From positions 2,480,001 to 2,544,000 of the forward strand of contig NZ_CP142104.1 of NCBI RefSeq assembly GCF_035751725.1: a stretch of 64,000 nucleotides of DNA, written 5' to 3'. A model generated the notes under the pieces. That model saw only the letters and a program-made list of their open reading frames with translations. It made no database searches and was not told the DNA's origin. The DNA comes from Pseudomonas frederiksbergensis. Its GTDB lineage: Bacteria > Pseudomonadota > Gammaproteobacteria > Pseudomonadales > Pseudomonadaceae. Each line of letters starts with the position of its first letter. The first letter of the stretch is position 1. The position numbers were made by a program, and so were the translations under genes. Below are positions 18,031 through 31,023 of the stretch, one piece after another.

Positions 18031-19395
18031 ATGTTCGACCTGTTTCATACCCTCGGTGAGCGTGCCGCGGACCGTACGCCAGTGGCGGCGGATGTCGATT
18101 GCCCGGTCGGCACGGAGAGATTCCACGGCGGCATCGGTTCGCTCGACCTGCTCAGGGGCTTGCGCGGCAGCCGACAGAAACGTCGCCCGCTGTCCCTGAA
18201 GGTGCACTTGCCGTCGTGCTTGAGACTGGCATCCTGTTCACCGCTGGCCAGCGTATGCCAATGCGGCGAGATCGAAGGGTATCTGCAACGCCTGGCCTAT
18301 GAAGTGGGGCTGGTCGCCTGCCACCTGGGCGCCGGGCGACGCGTCGAGCAGTTCTGCCTGACCGGCGGAACGCCGGTGATCATTCATCTGCAACGGCTGA
18401 TGGACGACCTGCGCAAACGTTTCGACTTCTGCGAAAGCGGCGACCACAGCATCGAGGTCGACCTGCACCATACCGATTGGTCGACCATGGGGCAGATTCG
18501 CGACCAGGGTTTCACCCATGTCAGCATCGGCGTGCCCGACATTGGCCTCGACAACGAGCTGTCGGTGGATTGCTACCAGAACCCCGCACCGATCCATTCG
18601 TTGATCGATGCGGCGCGGACCTTCGGTTTCCGCTCGATCAACATCGACCTCGGCTACGGCCACGCCTGGCAGACGCCCCAGAGTTTCGCCCGCAAACTGG
18701 CCACGCTGATCGAGCTGGAGCCCGATCGCCTGCAGGTGTTCGACTATGCCCACGCACCTTATCGCTACCGTTCCAAAAGTGCCGGCGGGTACGGTGCTTT
18801 TTGCAGCGAGGCGGACAAGGACGCCATGCGCCGCAGTTGCTGCGATCAACTGCTCGGTGCGGGCTATCACTACATTGGCATGGGACAGTTTGTCCGGGCC
18901 GACGATGACCTGGCAGTCGCTCAGGAACATGGGCGGCTGCACCGCAACTGCCATGGGTTCACCCGTCACGGTTGCTGCGATCACGTGGGGTTCGGCCTGG
19001 CGGCGATCACCCAGATCGAAGATTTATACGTGCAGAACACCGCTGATCTGTTGCAGTACTGCCGGCTACTCGATGCTGGGCAACTGCCGGTGTGCCGTGG
19101 CTGGCGCTGCGAAGCGCAGGATCAGATCAGGCTCACCGTCACCGAACAGTTGTCCTGTGACCTGGAGCTGGAAATACCCGCCATCGAAGCACGTTTCGGC
19201 CTGGTGTTCCGCGAGTATTTCGCGGACATCTGGCCGTTGCTGGAGCAATTGCATGCTCAGGGATTGATCGAGCTGTCGAGCCGTTTCATCGGCATCCTGC
19301 CCGCCGGGCGCCTGAGCGTGGATGCGATCTGCAACCTGTTCGACTCCGTGCCGGTTAACGCAGGCCCAAACTCCTTTGAAAAGTTGAACCCTTGA
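18031..19395 (+). CDS. HemN-like protein with a disrupted radical-SAM cysteine motif
   Basis: 454 aa, homologous along its length to the intact HemN encoded immediately downstream. Shared blocks include LTGGTPVIIHLQ, SIEVD, FRSINIDLGYGHAWQTPQSF, PDRLQVFDYAH, AGYHYIGMGQF and the HGRLHRN motif. The [4Fe-4S]-binding CxxxCxxCxC motif is replaced by PSCLRLASCSPLASVCQC, with cysteines at 63, 69, 76 and 78 (C-x5-C-x6-C-x-C). The usual three-Cys spacing for S-adenosylmethionine chemistry is therefore lost. The frame is otherwise open and normal in codon use, so this is not simple decay. It could be a heme-binding or regulatory HemN relative, or a partner of HemN. Its stop overlaps the hemN start by one base (TGATG), which implies translational coupling and shared ANR/DNR control. 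Confidence 0.8.
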   Translation: MFDLFHTLGERAADRTPVAADVDCPVGTERFHGGIGSLDLLRGLRGSRQKRRPLSLKVHLPSCLRLASCSPLASVCQCGEIEGYLQRLAYEVGLVACHLGAGRRVEQFCLTGGTPVIIHLQRLMDDLRKRFDFCESGDHSIEVDLHHTDWSTMGQIRDQGFTHVSIGVPDIGLDNELSVDCYQNPAPIHSLIDAARTFGFRSINIDLGYGHAWQTPQSFARKLATLIELEPDRLQVFDYAHAPYRYRSKSAGGYGAFCSEADKDAMRRSCCDQLLGAGYHYIGMGQFVRADDDLAVAQEHGRLHRNCHGFTRHGCCDHVGFGLAAITQIEDLYVQNTADLLQYCRLLDAGQLPVCRGWRCEAQDQIRLTVTEQLSCDLELEIPAIEARFGLVFREYFADIWPLLEQLHAQGLIELSSRFIGILPAGRLSVDAICNLFDSVPVNAGPNSFEKLNP

Positions 19396-20783
19396 TGAAT
19401 GCTCCCTGTGCTTTCAACCGCGCCCTGGTCGAAAAATACGATCGTCCGGGGCCGCGCTACACCTCCTATCCCACCGCGCCGCAGTTTCACTCGGCGTTCG
19501 CCATGGATGAATACCACCAGGCTGCCCAGCGCAGCAACCAGGTTCCGGTGCCCAAGCCGTTGTCGGTGTACATCCATATCCCGTTCTGCCAGAGCCTTTG
19601 TTATTACTGCGCCTGCAACAAGATCATCACCCGCAAGACCCACCGCGCCGCCGAATACCTGAGTTACCTCAAGCGCGAAATTGCCTTGCAAGCGGCGTTG
19701 TTCGACCGCTCGCGCAAGCTGACCCAACTGCACCTGGGCGGTGGCACGCCCACCTATCTGACCCACGGGCAACTGGCCGACCTGATGGATTGCCTGCACC
19801 AGTCGTTCAACATGGACGACAGCGACGCCCACGAGTTCTCCATTGAGGTCGATCCGCGCACGATCGATGCCGAGCAAGTCCAGGGCTTGCGGCAGCTAGG
19901 GTTCAATCGCCTGAGCTTCGGCATCCAGGATTTCGACGCGCAGGTGCAGGCGGCCGTCAACCGCATACAAAGCGAAGCGCAGGTCGCCGAGCTGGTGGCG
20001 GCCGCACGACGGGCGCGGTTCAAGTCGGTGAGCGTCGACCTGATCTATGGCCTGCCACTGCAAACCATCGCCAGTTTCGACGTCACCCTGGGCAAGATCA
20101 TCGCCCTGCGCCCGGACCGGATCGCGGCCTACAGCTATGCGCATTTGCCGCAGCGGGTGAGGGCGCAGCGGATGATCCGTCCCGAAGACATGCCGCCGCC
20201 CGAGCGCAAGCTGGAACTGCTGGAGCTGACCATCAATCGCCTGACCGCGGCCGGTTACGTCTACGTGGGCATGGACCACTTCGCGCTGCCGGACGACGAG
20301 CTGGTGCGCGCCCGTGCCGAGGGTTCGTTGCAACGTAATTTCCAGGGTTACTCCACCCACGCCGACTGTGACCTGATCGGCCTGGGCGTGTCCTCGATCG
20401 GCAAGGTCGGTGACAGCTACAGCCAGAACGTCAAGGAGCTTTCGCAGTATTACGCGCGCCTGGACCAGGGCTTGTTGGCGGTCCAGCGTGGTTACCGGCT
20501 GAGCGATGATGATCGCTTGCGGCGCGAGGTGATCAGCGAACTGATGTGCCATGGACGGATTGATTTCGGCCGGGTCGAGGCTGCTCACGGCATTCGTTTT
20601 GCCGATTATTTTGACGAGGCGCTCGACCGGCTCCAGGAACTCGTGGGTGATGGGCTACTGGACATCCGCAACGATTCGCTGGTGCTGCTGCCCCAAGGAC
20701 AGCTGATGATGCGCAACGTAGCCATGGCCTTCGACGCGTATCTGGCGGGGGAGCAGACGGTGCAGTATTCGCGTACGGTCTGA
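19395..20783 (+). CDS. hemN: Oxygen-independent coproporphyrinogen III oxidase
   Basis: 462 aa from ATG 19395, which shares its A with the preceding stop. Radical-SAM enzyme that converts coproporphyrinogen III to protoporphyrinogen IX without oxygen in the cytoplasm. It carries the intact motif IPFCQSLCYYCACNK, LHLGGGTPTYL, SIEVDPRTID, FNRLSFGIQDF, the Tyr-rich AAYSYAHLPQR and the C-terminal HemN domain. It provides heme when the oxygen-dependent HemF cannot work, which fits a cluster making several heme enzymes under denitrification. It is co-transcribed with the degenerate paralogue upstream, under an FNR-type box. Confidence 0.95.
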   Translation: MNAPCAFNRALVEKYDRPGPRYTSYPTAPQFHSAFAMDEYHQAAQRSNQVPVPKPLSVYIHIPFCQSLCYYCACNKIITRKTHRAAEYLSYLKREIALQAALFDRSRKLTQLHLGGGTPTYLTHGQLADLMDCLHQSFNMDDSDAHEFSIEVDPRTIDAEQVQGLRQLGFNRLSFGIQDFDAQVQAAVNRIQSEAQVAELVAAARRARFKSVSVDLIYGLPLQTIASFDVTLGKIIALRPDRIAAYSYAHLPQRVRAQRMIRPEDMPPPERKLELLELTINRLTAAGYVYVGMDHFALPDDELVRARAEGSLQRNFQGYSTHADCDLIGLGVSSIGKVGDSYSQNVKELSQYYARLDQGLLAVQRGYRLSDDDRLRREVISELMCHGRIDFGRVEAAHGIRFADYFDEALDRLQELVGDGLLDIRNDSLVLLPQGQLMMRNVAMAFDAYLAGEQTVQYSRTV

Positions 20784-20825
20784 TGCACCGGCTGCTAGTG
20801 GGTGGGACGGCTCTCGCCACAGGGC

Positions 20826-23462
<2,637 letters not shown>

Positions 23463-23697
23463 CGGGGATTCCTTGTGGCTATCGGTGCGTTACGCGCGGT
23501 GGGGAGCGGACTGCATCACAGCGCTGACCATTATGCGACCGGGTTTGACCGCTTGCGTGCGAAAAGAATTTACTCCGGGCGCGGCAGATGACGAAAGCGT
23601 TGCAGGTGAAAATGGGACCAAGTCCTGCCGTTCGCGCCGAACCGCTTCCTCGCCACGGTCGGGTGTGTAGAACCGTCGCAGCTGGTTTTTTGCCAAG

Positions 23698-23740
23698 TTG
23701 ATTTCAATCAAGGGCCCAGGCCAGGGGCGGGTCGCAGAAT
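23698..23740 (+). promoter_or_regulatory. nosR promoter with perfect DNR/ANR box
   Basis: TTGAT-TTCA-ATCAA at 23698-23711 is a perfect FNR-type palindrome. A -10 like sequence (CAGAAT, 23735-23740) places a class II start near 23746, about 30 bp before the nosR ATG. Known nos promoters in pseudomonads are activated by DNR in response to NO. The rest of the uvrA2-nosR gap (23463-23697) shows nothing more. Confidence 0.88.
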
Positions 23741-23775
23741 GAGCGCCAAGATCCTGTAATCAAGCCCTGGCGCTC

Positions 23776-25941
23776 ATGACCCGTCCCGTTGCGATGCTGC
23801 ACCCATTCCGTTCCTGGATTCCCGGGCTGTTCCTTCTACTGCTGATGTTCGCCGCCATCGTCCAGGCCAAGGACTACGGTGAAGTCCAGCAACAGCGCAT
23901 CCACCATGTCCTGGGCCCCGTCGATTCGATTTCCGAGCCCGAAGGCCCGTTCAAGGTTCGCAAACTCTCCGCCGCCGGCAAGGTCTTGGGCTACGTGTTC
24001 CAGAGCCTGGACGTGGTGGACATTCCGGCGTATTCGGGCAAGCCGATCAACGTCCAGGTCATTCTCGACCCTGCCGGTGTGATCCTCGATGCCTACGTAC
24101 TGAAGCACCACGAACCGATCCTGCTGATCGGCATCGCCGAAGAAAAGCTCCACGCCTTCAGCGCTCGATACAGCGGCATCAAGGTCAACCAACGGGTGGT
24201 GGTGGGGCATTCCAGCGACCCGAATGCGGTGACAGTCGACGCGATCGCCGGCGCCACGGTGACGGCCATGGTGGTCAACGAAGTCATCATGCGCGCCGCC
24301 CATGACGTCGCGGTGTCCCTGGGCCTGGTCAAGGGCGATGCCGGATTGGCCGTGGCGCCGGCCCGCGTACGGGACGATTTCTACCAGCCTGCCGATTGGG
24401 CCACGCTGACGGGCAACGGCGCTGTCCGTCGCCTGCACCTGACCCGAGGGGAGGTCGACGCCTCGTTCAAAGGCACCGAAGCCGAACAGGTCGAAACCGC
24501 CAGCGACGAGCAGGTGGACGACACCTTCATCGATCTCTACGTCACCCACCTCAACCCGCCCACCATCGGCCGCAATCTGCTGGGCGAGACGCAATACCGC
24601 GCGCTGATGGCCGAACTCAAGCCAGGCGAACAGGCGATCGCGGTGATGGGCAGCGGCCGTTATTCATTCAAGGGTTCGGGCTACGTGCGCGGAGGGATTT
24701 TCGACCGGGTGCAACTGCGCCAATCCGGCGACACCATCAGCTTCCGCGACCTGGATTTCCAACGCCTGGATGACGTCGCCGCCGACATGCCGGACTTCGA
24801 CGAAATGGCGATCTTCACGATCCGCGCCTCCCATCGCTTCGACCCTGGCGCGCCGTGGAGCCTGGAACTGTTGGTGCGGCGCCAGACCGGCCCGGTCAGC
24901 GGCACATTCAGCAGTTTCGAACTCGGCTACCAACTGCCCGAGCTCTACCTCGAGCGACCTTTGCCGACGGCCGAGCAACTGGCGGCGGCCGAAGAAGCCA
25001 GCCGGCCGATGTGGCTGACCCTCTGGTACCAGAAAAGCGTCGAAATCGGCGTGCTCGGCGCGGCGTTGCTGGTACTGACGGCGATCCTGTTTTTCCAGGA
25101 CTCACTGGCCCGACGGCCAACGCTGCTGCACTGGGTTCGCCGTGGATATCTGGTGTTCACCGTGGTGTTTCTCGGTGGCGTCGCGCTGGCGCAGTTGTCG
25201 GTGGTCAACGTGTTGACCTTTGTCCACGCGTTGTTCGAGGGCTTTCGCTGGGAGCTGTTTCTCACCGACCCGCTGATCTTCATTCTCTGGGTGTTCACCG
25301 CCGCCAGTATCCTGCTCTGGGGGCGCGGGGTGTTCTGTGGCTGGCTGTGCCCGTTCGGCGCGCTGCAGGAATTGATCAACGAGCTGGCACGCAAGCTCAA
25401 GGTGCCGCAATACGAATTGCCGTTCGCCGTTCATGAGCGGCTGTGGGCGATCAAGTACATCATTTTGCTGGGGCTGTTCGGCGTCTCGCTGGAGTCAATG
25501 GCCACCGCCGAACGGCTCGCCGAGGTGGAGCCATTCAAGACCGCCATCACCCTCAAGTTCGACCGCCAATGGTGGTTCGTCGCCTACGCGGTGGGCCTGC
25601 TGGTGATCAACGTGTTCACCCGCAAAGTCTATTGCCGCTACGTCTGCCCGCTGGGCGCAGCCTTGGCGATGCCAACCCGGCTGCGCCTGTTCGACTGGCT
25701 CAAGCGCCGCAAGGAGTGCGGTAACCCGTGCCAACTGTGCGCCAAGGAATGCGAGATCCAGGCGATTCACCCCGATGGCCGGATCAATGCCAACGAATGC
25801 CATTACTGCCTCGACTGCCAGATGACCTGGCACAACGAAAACAAATGCCCGCCCTTGATCAACAAGCGCAAGAAGCGTGGCAAGCCAACCCCGTCCGACC
25901 CGCAACGAATCCCGGTGGTGCAGGTGGAGCTGACGCCTTGA
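23776..25941 (+). CDS. nosR: NosR, flavin/iron-sulfur membrane protein for N2O reduction
   Basis: 721 aa. An N-terminal signal/anchor is followed by a periplasmic FMN-binding domain with the flavinylation-type motif DAIAGATVT (155-163), then a second periplasmic region. Several membrane helices (about 415-620) with two polyferredoxin motifs, CGWLCPFGA and CRYVCPLGA, come next. A C-terminal cytoplasmic ferredoxin region with CGNPCQLCAKECE and CHYCLDCQ ends the protein. NosR is needed for nosZ expression and for electron delivery to NosZ. The Ser of the classical SGAT flavinylation motif is Ala here. No apbE/nosX flavin transferase is found in the window, so flavinylation would need one encoded elsewhere. 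First gene of nosRZDFYL. Confidence 0.95.
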   Translation: MTRPVAMLHPFRSWIPGLFLLLLMFAAIVQAKDYGEVQQQRIHHVLGPVDSISEPEGPFKVRKLSAAGKVLGYVFQSLDVVDIPAYSGKPINVQVILDPAGVILDAYVLKHHEPILLIGIAEEKLHAFSARYSGIKVNQRVVVGHSSDPNAVTVDAIAGATVTAMVVNEVIMRAAHDVAVSLGLVKGDAGLAVAPARVRDDFYQPADWATLTGNGAVRRLHLTRGEVDASFKGTEAEQVETASDEQVDDTFIDLYVTHLNPPTIGRNLLGETQYRALMAELKPGEQAIAVMGSGRYSFKGSGYVRGGIFDRVQLRQSGDTISFRDLDFQRLDDVAADMPDFDEMAIFTIRASHRFDPGAPWSLELLVRRQTGPVSGTFSSFELGYQLPELYLERPLPTAEQLAAAEEASRPMWLTLWYQKSVEIGVLGAALLVLTAILFFQDSLARRPTLLHWVRRGYLVFTVVFLGGVALAQLSVVNVLTFVHALFEGFRWELFLTDPLIFILWVFTAASILLWGRGVFCGWLCPFGALQELINELARKLKVPQYELPFAVHERLWAIKYIILLGLFGVSLESMATAERLAEVEPFKTAITLKFDRQWWFVAYAVGLLVINVFTRKVYCRYVCPLGAALAMPTRLRLFDWLKRRKECGNPCQLCAKECEIQAIHPDGRINANECHYCLDCQMTWHNENKCPPLINKRKKRGKPTPSDPQRIPVVQVELTP

Positions 25942-25995
25942 GCGGCGCGCAAGACCTGGCCCTGACCGTTTCATCCTTCACGGAGCACACACAGC

Positions 25996-27915
25996 ATGAG
26001 CGATAAAAAAATCCCGACGCCTGACGCAGTGCCAGAGCCCAGGGGCGTCAGCCGCCGCAGTTTCCTCGGCACTGGCGCGGTCACCGGCGCGGTGTTGGCC
26101 GGTGCCACCGCACTGGGGGCCGGCACGTTCACCCGCGAGTCCTGGGCGGCGGCAGCCAAGGAAGCCAAGTCCAAGGTCCACGTCGGTCCCGGCGAGCTCG
26201 ACGAATACTACGGCTTCTGGAGCGGTGGCCATCAAGGCGAGGTGAGGGTGCTGGGCGTGCCGTCGATGCGCGAGCTGATGCGCATCCCGGTGTTCAACGT
26301 CGATTCCGCGACCGGCTGGGGCCTGACCAACGAGAGCAAGCGCATCCTCGGCGACAGCGCCAAGTACCAGAACGGCGACTGCCATCACCCGCACATCTCC
26401 ATGACCGACGGCAAGTACGACGGCAAGTATCTGTTCATCAATGACAAGGCCAACTCGCGGGTCGCGCGCATTCGCCTGGACATCATGAAGTGCGACAAGA
26501 TCCTCACCGTGCCCAATGTGCAGGCGATCCATGGCCTGCGCCTGCAGAAGGTCCCGCACACCAAGTACGTATTCGCCAACGGCGAGTTCGTGATCCCGCA
26601 TCCCAACGACGGCAGCACCTTCGACCTGCAGGACAAGAACAGCTTCACGATGTTCAACGTCATCGATGCCGAGAAAATGGAGATGGCGTTCCAGGTCATC
26701 GTCGACGGCAACCTGGACAACACCGATGCCGACTACACCGGCAAATACGCTGCCAGCACCTGCTACAACTCCGAGAAGGCCTACGACCTGGGCGGCATGA
26801 TGCGCAACGAGCGCGACTGGGTGGTGGTGTACAACATTCCGCGCATCGAGGCGGCGGTCAAGGCGGGCAAGTTCATCACCCTGGACGGCTCCAAGGTGCC
26901 GGTGGTCGACGGACGCAAAGTCAACGGCAAGGACAGCGAATTCACCCGCTACATCCCGGTGCCGAAGAACCCCCATGGCCTCAACACCTCTGCTGACGGC
27001 AAGTATTTCATCGCCAACGGCAAGCTCTCGCCGACGGTCTCGATGATCGCCATCGACCGCCTCGATGATCTGTTCAACGACCGCTACAAAGATCCGCGGG
27101 AAGTGATCGTCGCCGAACCGGAGCTGGGCCTGGGGCCGCTGCACACGACCTTCGACGGACGTGGCAACGCCTACACCACGCTGTTCATCGACAGCCAGGT
27201 GGTGAAGTGGAACATGGACGAAGCGATCCGTGCCTACAAGGGTGAGAAGGTCAACTACATCAAGCAGAAACTCGACGTGCAATACCAGCCCGGGCACAAC
27301 CATGCGTCCCTGACCGAAACCAGCGAGGCGGATGGCAAGTGGCTGGTGGTGCTGTGCAAGTTTTCCAAGGACCGCTTCCTGCCCACCGGCCCGCTGCACC
27401 CGGAGAACGACCAACTGATCGACATCTCCGGCGAGGAAATGAAATTGGTCCATGACGGCCCGGCTTTCGCCGAGCCTCACGATTGCATCCTGGCCCGGCG
27501 CGACCAGATCAAGCCCCAGAAGATCTGGAGCCGCAACGATCCGTTCTTTGCCGACACCGTGGCCCGGGCGAAGAAGGACGGCATCAACCTGGAGACCGAC
27601 AACAAGGTCATCCGCGACGGCAACAAGGTGCGGGTCTATATGACGTCCATGGCACCGGCCTACGGCCTGACGGAGTTCACCGTCAAGCAAGGCAACGAGG
27701 TGACCGTGACGATCACCAACATCGACCAGATCGAGGACGTGTCCCACGGTTTTGTCATGACCAACCACGGCGCGAGCATGGAGATCAGCCCGCAGCAAAC
27801 GTCCTCCATCACCTTCATCGCCGACAAGCCTGGCCTGCATTGGTACTACTGCAGCTGGTTCTGTCACGCGCTGCACATGGAAATGGTCGGGCGCATGCTG
27901 GTTGAAAAGGCCTGA
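25996..27915 (+). CDS. nosZ: Nitrous oxide reductase (clade I, Tat-exported)
   Basis: 639 aa periplasmic copper enzyme reducing N2O to N2. The N-terminus has a Tat signal (SRRSFLG at about 15-21, then a hydrophobic stretch ending near SWAAAA), which defines clade I NosZ. The seven-bladed propeller carries the CuZ histidines (CHHPH, AIHG, HGLN, GHNHAS, EPHDC). The C-terminal cupredoxin domain has the CuA motif CSWFCHALHMEM (C619, C623, H627, M630). GGAG lies before ATG 25996. All expected ligands are present, so the enzyme should be active. Confidence 0.97.
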   Translation: MSDKKIPTPDAVPEPRGVSRRSFLGTGAVTGAVLAGATALGAGTFTRESWAAAAKEAKSKVHVGPGELDEYYGFWSGGHQGEVRVLGVPSMRELMRIPVFNVDSATGWGLTNESKRILGDSAKYQNGDCHHPHISMTDGKYDGKYLFINDKANSRVARIRLDIMKCDKILTVPNVQAIHGLRLQKVPHTKYVFANGEFVIPHPNDGSTFDLQDKNSFTMFNVIDAEKMEMAFQVIVDGNLDNTDADYTGKYAASTCYNSEKAYDLGGMMRNERDWVVVYNIPRIEAAVKAGKFITLDGSKVPVVDGRKVNGKDSEFTRYIPVPKNPHGLNTSADGKYFIANGKLSPTVSMIAIDRLDDLFNDRYKDPREVIVAEPELGLGPLHTTFDGRGNAYTTLFIDSQVVKWNMDEAIRAYKGEKVNYIKQKLDVQYQPGHNHASLTETSEADGKWLVVLCKFSKDRFLPTGPLHPENDQLIDISGEEMKLVHDGPAFAEPHDCILARRDQIKPQKIWSRNDPFFADTVARAKKDGINLETDNKVIRDGNKVRVYMTSMAPAYGLTEFTVKQGNEVTVTITNIDQIEDVSHGFVMTNHGASMEISPQQTSSITFIADKPGLHWYYCSWFCHALHMEMVGRMLVEKA

Positions 27916-27940
27916 GTCATTCATCGAGGAGGCAGGTGCA

Positions 27941-29254
27941 ATGACCGGGAACATGCCGCACGCAAACGCTCATCGAACGGTCATTGCACTGATGTTCTGC
28001 CTGTTGTCGGGCGGCGCGTCCAGCGCGCCGCAATCGATCATGGACCTGCCGTTGCAGGCCGAGGGCGACCAGCAATGGCGCCTGCCGGCCGGTGAGTACC
28101 GTGGCTCGTTCAGCATTGATCAAGCCATGACGCTCACCTGTGCGCCGGACGCGGTATTCCAGGGGCAGGGCGAGGGCAATGGTCTGGTCATCCGAGCGCC
28201 GAATGTCCAGGTCCAGGGTTGCACGTTCCTGGACTGGGGCCATGACCTGACAGCCATGAACGCCGCCGTCTTCATCCATCCTGCCGGCCAGGGCGCGGTG
28301 GTGCGGGCGAACCGCATGCAGGGCCAGGGCTTCGGCATCTGGGTCGATGGCACGCGGGACGTCAGCCTCATCGACAACCGCATCCAGGGCGACCCGGGCC
28401 TGCGGTCCCAGGACCGAGGCAATGGCATCCACCTCTACGCGGTGCGTGGCGCGCGGATCATCGGCAACCAGATCCGCGACACCCGCGACGGCATCTACAT
28501 CGATACTTCCAACGGTAATCTGCTGCAGGGCAACACCCTGGAGGATTTGCGCTACGGCGTGCATTACATGTTCGCCAACGACAACCAACTGCTGGGCAAC
28601 ACCACCCGCCGCACTCGCACGGGCTACGCGCTGATGCAAAGCCGCCAGTTGACGGTGATCGGCAACCGTTCCGAACAGGACCAGAACTACGGGATCCTGA
28701 TGAACTACATCACTTATTCGACCTTGCGCGACAACTTCGTCAGCGACGTGCGCGATGGGTCCACCGGCGACACCATGATCACCGGCGCCGAGGGCAAGGC
28801 GCTGTTCATCTACAACTCGCTGTTCAACCGCATCGAAGGCAATCGTTTCGAGCGCAGCGCCGTGGGCATCCACCTCACCGCCGGCTCGGAGGACAACCGC
28901 ATCGCCGGCAATGCCTTCGTCCATAACCAGCGCCAAGTCAAATACGTCGCCACCCGGTTGCAGGAATGGTCGGCGGACGGGCGCGGTAATTACTGGAGCG
29001 ATTACCTGGGCTGGGACCGCAACAGCGATGGGCTGGGCGACGTCGCCTATGAACCCAACGATAACGTCGACCGGCTGCTGTGGCTGTATCCCCAGGTTCG
29101 CTTGCTGATGAACAGCCCGGGCGTCGAACTGCTGCGCTGGGTGCAGCGGGCGTTCCCGGTGATGAAATCCCCCGGGGTGATGGACAGCCATCCGCTGATG
29201 CAGGCGCCCATCCAACCCCTTCAACGCAACGTTGCCCAGGAGGACGCGTCTTGA
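27941..29254 (+). CDS. nosD: NosD periplasmic copper-site assembly protein
   Basis: 437 aa from ATG 27941, chosen because AGGAGG lies eight bases upstream; the longer frame opening at 27902 lies inside nosZ. A signal peptide ([14 protein letters not shown]) is followed by a right-handed beta-helix of NosD/CASH repeats with many RI.GN and NRI.GN turns. NosD works with the NosFY ABC transporter to build the CuZ sulfide-copper centre of NosZ. The stop overlaps the nosF start. Confidence 0.95.
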   Translation: MTGNMPHANAHRTVIALMFCLLSGGASSAPQSIMDLPLQAEGDQQWRLPAGEYRGSFSIDQAMTLTCAPDAVFQGQGEGNGLVIRAPNVQVQGCTFLDWGHDLTAMNAAVFIHPAGQGAVVRANRMQGQGFGIWVDGTRDVSLIDNRIQGDPGLRSQDRGNGIHLYAVRGARIIGNQIRDTRDGIYIDTSNGNLLQGNTLEDLRYGVHYMFANDNQLLGNTTRRTRTGYALMQSRQLTVIGNRSEQDQNYGILMNYITYSTLRDNFVSDVRDGSTGDTMITGAEGKALFIYNSLFNRIEGNRFERSAVGIHLTAGSEDNRIAGNAFVHNQRQVKYVATRLQEWSADGRGNYWSDYLGWDRNSDGLGDVAYEPNDNVDRLLWLYPQVRLLMNSPGVELLRWVQRAFPVMKSPGVMDSHPLMQAPIQPLQRNVAQEDAS

Positions 29255-30168
29255 ACGTCGTCGAAATCGAAGGCGTCAGCCAGCGTTATGGCGACGTCGC
29301 CGTGCTGCACGGGCTTGACCTGACCCTGGCCCAGGGCGAAGTGCTCGGCCTGTTCGGCCACAACGGCGCGGGCAAGACCACCACCATGAAATTGATTCTT
29401 GGGCTGCTGCAGCCCAGCTCGGGAGAGGTGCGGGTCTTCGGCCGTGAGCCCAGCGACCCGAATGTGCGGCGAATGCTTGGTTACCTGCCGGAGAACGTCA
29501 TGTTCTATCCGCAGTTGAGCGGGCTGGAAACGTTGCAGCATTTCGCCCGGCTCAAGGGCGCGGCACCTACGCAGGTCGAGCGCTTGCTGGAGGAGGTGGG
29601 GCTGGCGGGCGCGGCGAAACGTCGGGTGCGCACCTACTCCAAGGGCATGCGCCAGCGCCTCGGCCTGGCCCAGGCCTTGCTCGGCCAGCCGCGCCTGTTG
29701 CTGTTGGACGAACCGACTGTGGGCCTGGATCCCATTGCCACACAGGACCTCTATCAATTGCTTGATCGCCTGCGCTGGCAGGGCACCAGCATCATTCTTT
29801 GCTCACACGTCTTGCCGGGTGTGGAGGCGCACATCAACCGCGCCGCGATTCTCACCAGGGGGCGGCTGTTGGCCCTGGGCAGCCTGGCGCGTTTGCGCGA
29901 GGACGCGGGACTGCCGACGCTGATCCGCGCGTCGGGTCTTTCCCGCGCCGACTGGCTGCGCCAGCACTGGCGCAGTGAAGGGCACGTCACCCAGGGCTGG
30001 GGCGCCGAAGGGGTGCAGGTGTCTGCGCCGGACGGCAGCAAGTTGCTGTTGCTGCGCCAGTTGCTGGCCCAGGACGACCCGACGGATGTGGAAATCACGC
30101 CACCCTCGCTGGAAGATCTGTATCGCCACTTCATGAACCGCGCTGCGATCGAGGAGACCGGCCAATGA
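29251..30168 (+). CDS. nosF: NosF ABC transporter ATPase
   Basis: 305 aa when started at TTG 29251, which is preceded by AGGAGG at ideal spacing and overlaps the nosD stop; no in-frame ATG is near. It has Walker [10 protein letters not shown], the signature YSKGMRQRL and Walker [14 protein letters not shown], and a C-terminal region typical of NosF. It energises NosY in export of a sulfur species for CuZ assembly. The rare TTG start may lower translation relative to nosZ. Confidence 0.94.
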   Translation: MNVVEIEGVSQRYGDVAVLHGLDLTLAQGEVLGLFGHNGAGKTTTMKLILGLLQPSSGEVRVFGREPSDPNVRRMLGYLPENVMFYPQLSGLETLQHFARLKGAAPTQVERLLEEVGLAGAAKRRVRTYSKGMRQRLGLAQALLGQPRLLLLDEPTVGLDPIATQDLYQLLDRLRWQGTSIILCSHVLPGVEAHINRAAILTRGRLLALGSLARLREDAGLPTLIRASGLSRADWLRQHWRSEGHVTQGWGAEGVQVSAPDGSKLLLLRQLLAQDDPTDVEITPPSLEDLYRHFMNRAAIEETGQ

Positions 30169-30995
30169 ACCCGATCTGGAACATGGCCCGCAAGGAACTC
30201 AGCGACGGCCTTCGCAACCGCTGGCTGCTGGCGATCAGCTTGTTGTTCGCGGTGCTGGCGATCGGCATCGCCTGGCTCGGCGCGGCGGCGTCCGGTCAAT
30301 TGGGCTTCACCTCGGTGCCGGCGACGGTGGCGAGCCTGGCCAGCCTGGCGACATTCCTGATGCCGTTGATTGCCTTGCTGCTGGCCTACGACGCGATTGT
30401 TGGCGAGGACGAAAGCGGCACGTTGTTGCTGTTGCTGACCTACCCGTTGGGGCGTGGGCAGCTGTTGTTGGGCAAGTTTGTCGGCCACGGCCTGATCCTG
30501 GCACTGGCGACCCTGATTGGCTTCGGCTGCGCGATGTTGGCCATCGCGGTGCTGGTCGATGACGTGGAGCTGAGCCTGCTGCTCTGGGCCTTCGGCCGTT
30601 TCATGCTGTCCAGCACGCTGCTGGGTTGGGTGTTCCTCGGATTGGCCTATGTGCTGAGTTGCCTGTCGGCGGAAAAATCCACCGCGGCGGGGTTGGCGCT
30701 GGGGGTGTGGTTTTTCTTCGTGCTGGTGTTCGACCTGGCGCTCCTGGCGTTGCTGGTAATGAGCGAGGGCCGGTTCAGTCCGGACTTGTTGCCTTGGCTG
30801 TTGCTGTTGAACCCCACCGATGTGTATCGCCTGATCAATGTGTCCGGGTTTGACGCCGCGTCCAACGGCGCAGGCGTGCTGACGCTGGGTAGCGATTTGC
30901 CGGTTGCCGGGTCGCTGCTCTGGCTGTGCCTGGGGTTGTGGTTGGTGGTGCCGTTGTGGCTGGCCTATCGGTTGTTCAATCGTCGACGTCCATGA
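30165..30995 (+). CDS. nosY: NosY ABC transporter permease
   Basis: 276 aa with six hydrophobic segments, overlapping nosF by four bases (ATGA). It starts [20 protein letters not shown] and has the [15 protein letters not shown] motif, both typical of NosY/ABC-2 permeases. It is the membrane partner of NosF in maturation of the NosZ CuZ site. Confidence 0.94.
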   Translation: MNPIWNMARKELSDGLRNRWLLAISLLFAVLAIGIAWLGAAASGQLGFTSVPATVASLASLATFLMPLIALLLAYDAIVGEDESGTLLLLLTYPLGRGQLLLGKFVGHGLILALATLIGFGCAMLAIAVLVDDVELSLLLWAFGRFMLSSTLLGWVFLGLAYVLSCLSAEKSTAAGLALGVWFFFVLVFDLALLALLVMSEGRFSPDLLPWLLLLNPTDVYRLINVSGFDAASNGAGVLTLGSDLPVAGSLLWLCLGLWLVVPLWLAYRLFNRRRP

Positions 30996-31023
30996 ATGTC
31001 TGATCTTGATGAGGAAGCATGTG

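Noticed and set aside
18031..19395. hemN-like gene as a frameshifted pseudogene
   Set aside because: The frame is open over its full length, retains homology on both sides of the altered motif, and is translationally coupled to hemN, so decay is not supported.
25978..27954. 658-codon minus-strand frame across nosZ
   Set aside because: Shadow of nosZ; composition His/Val/Gly-rich without recognisable domain.
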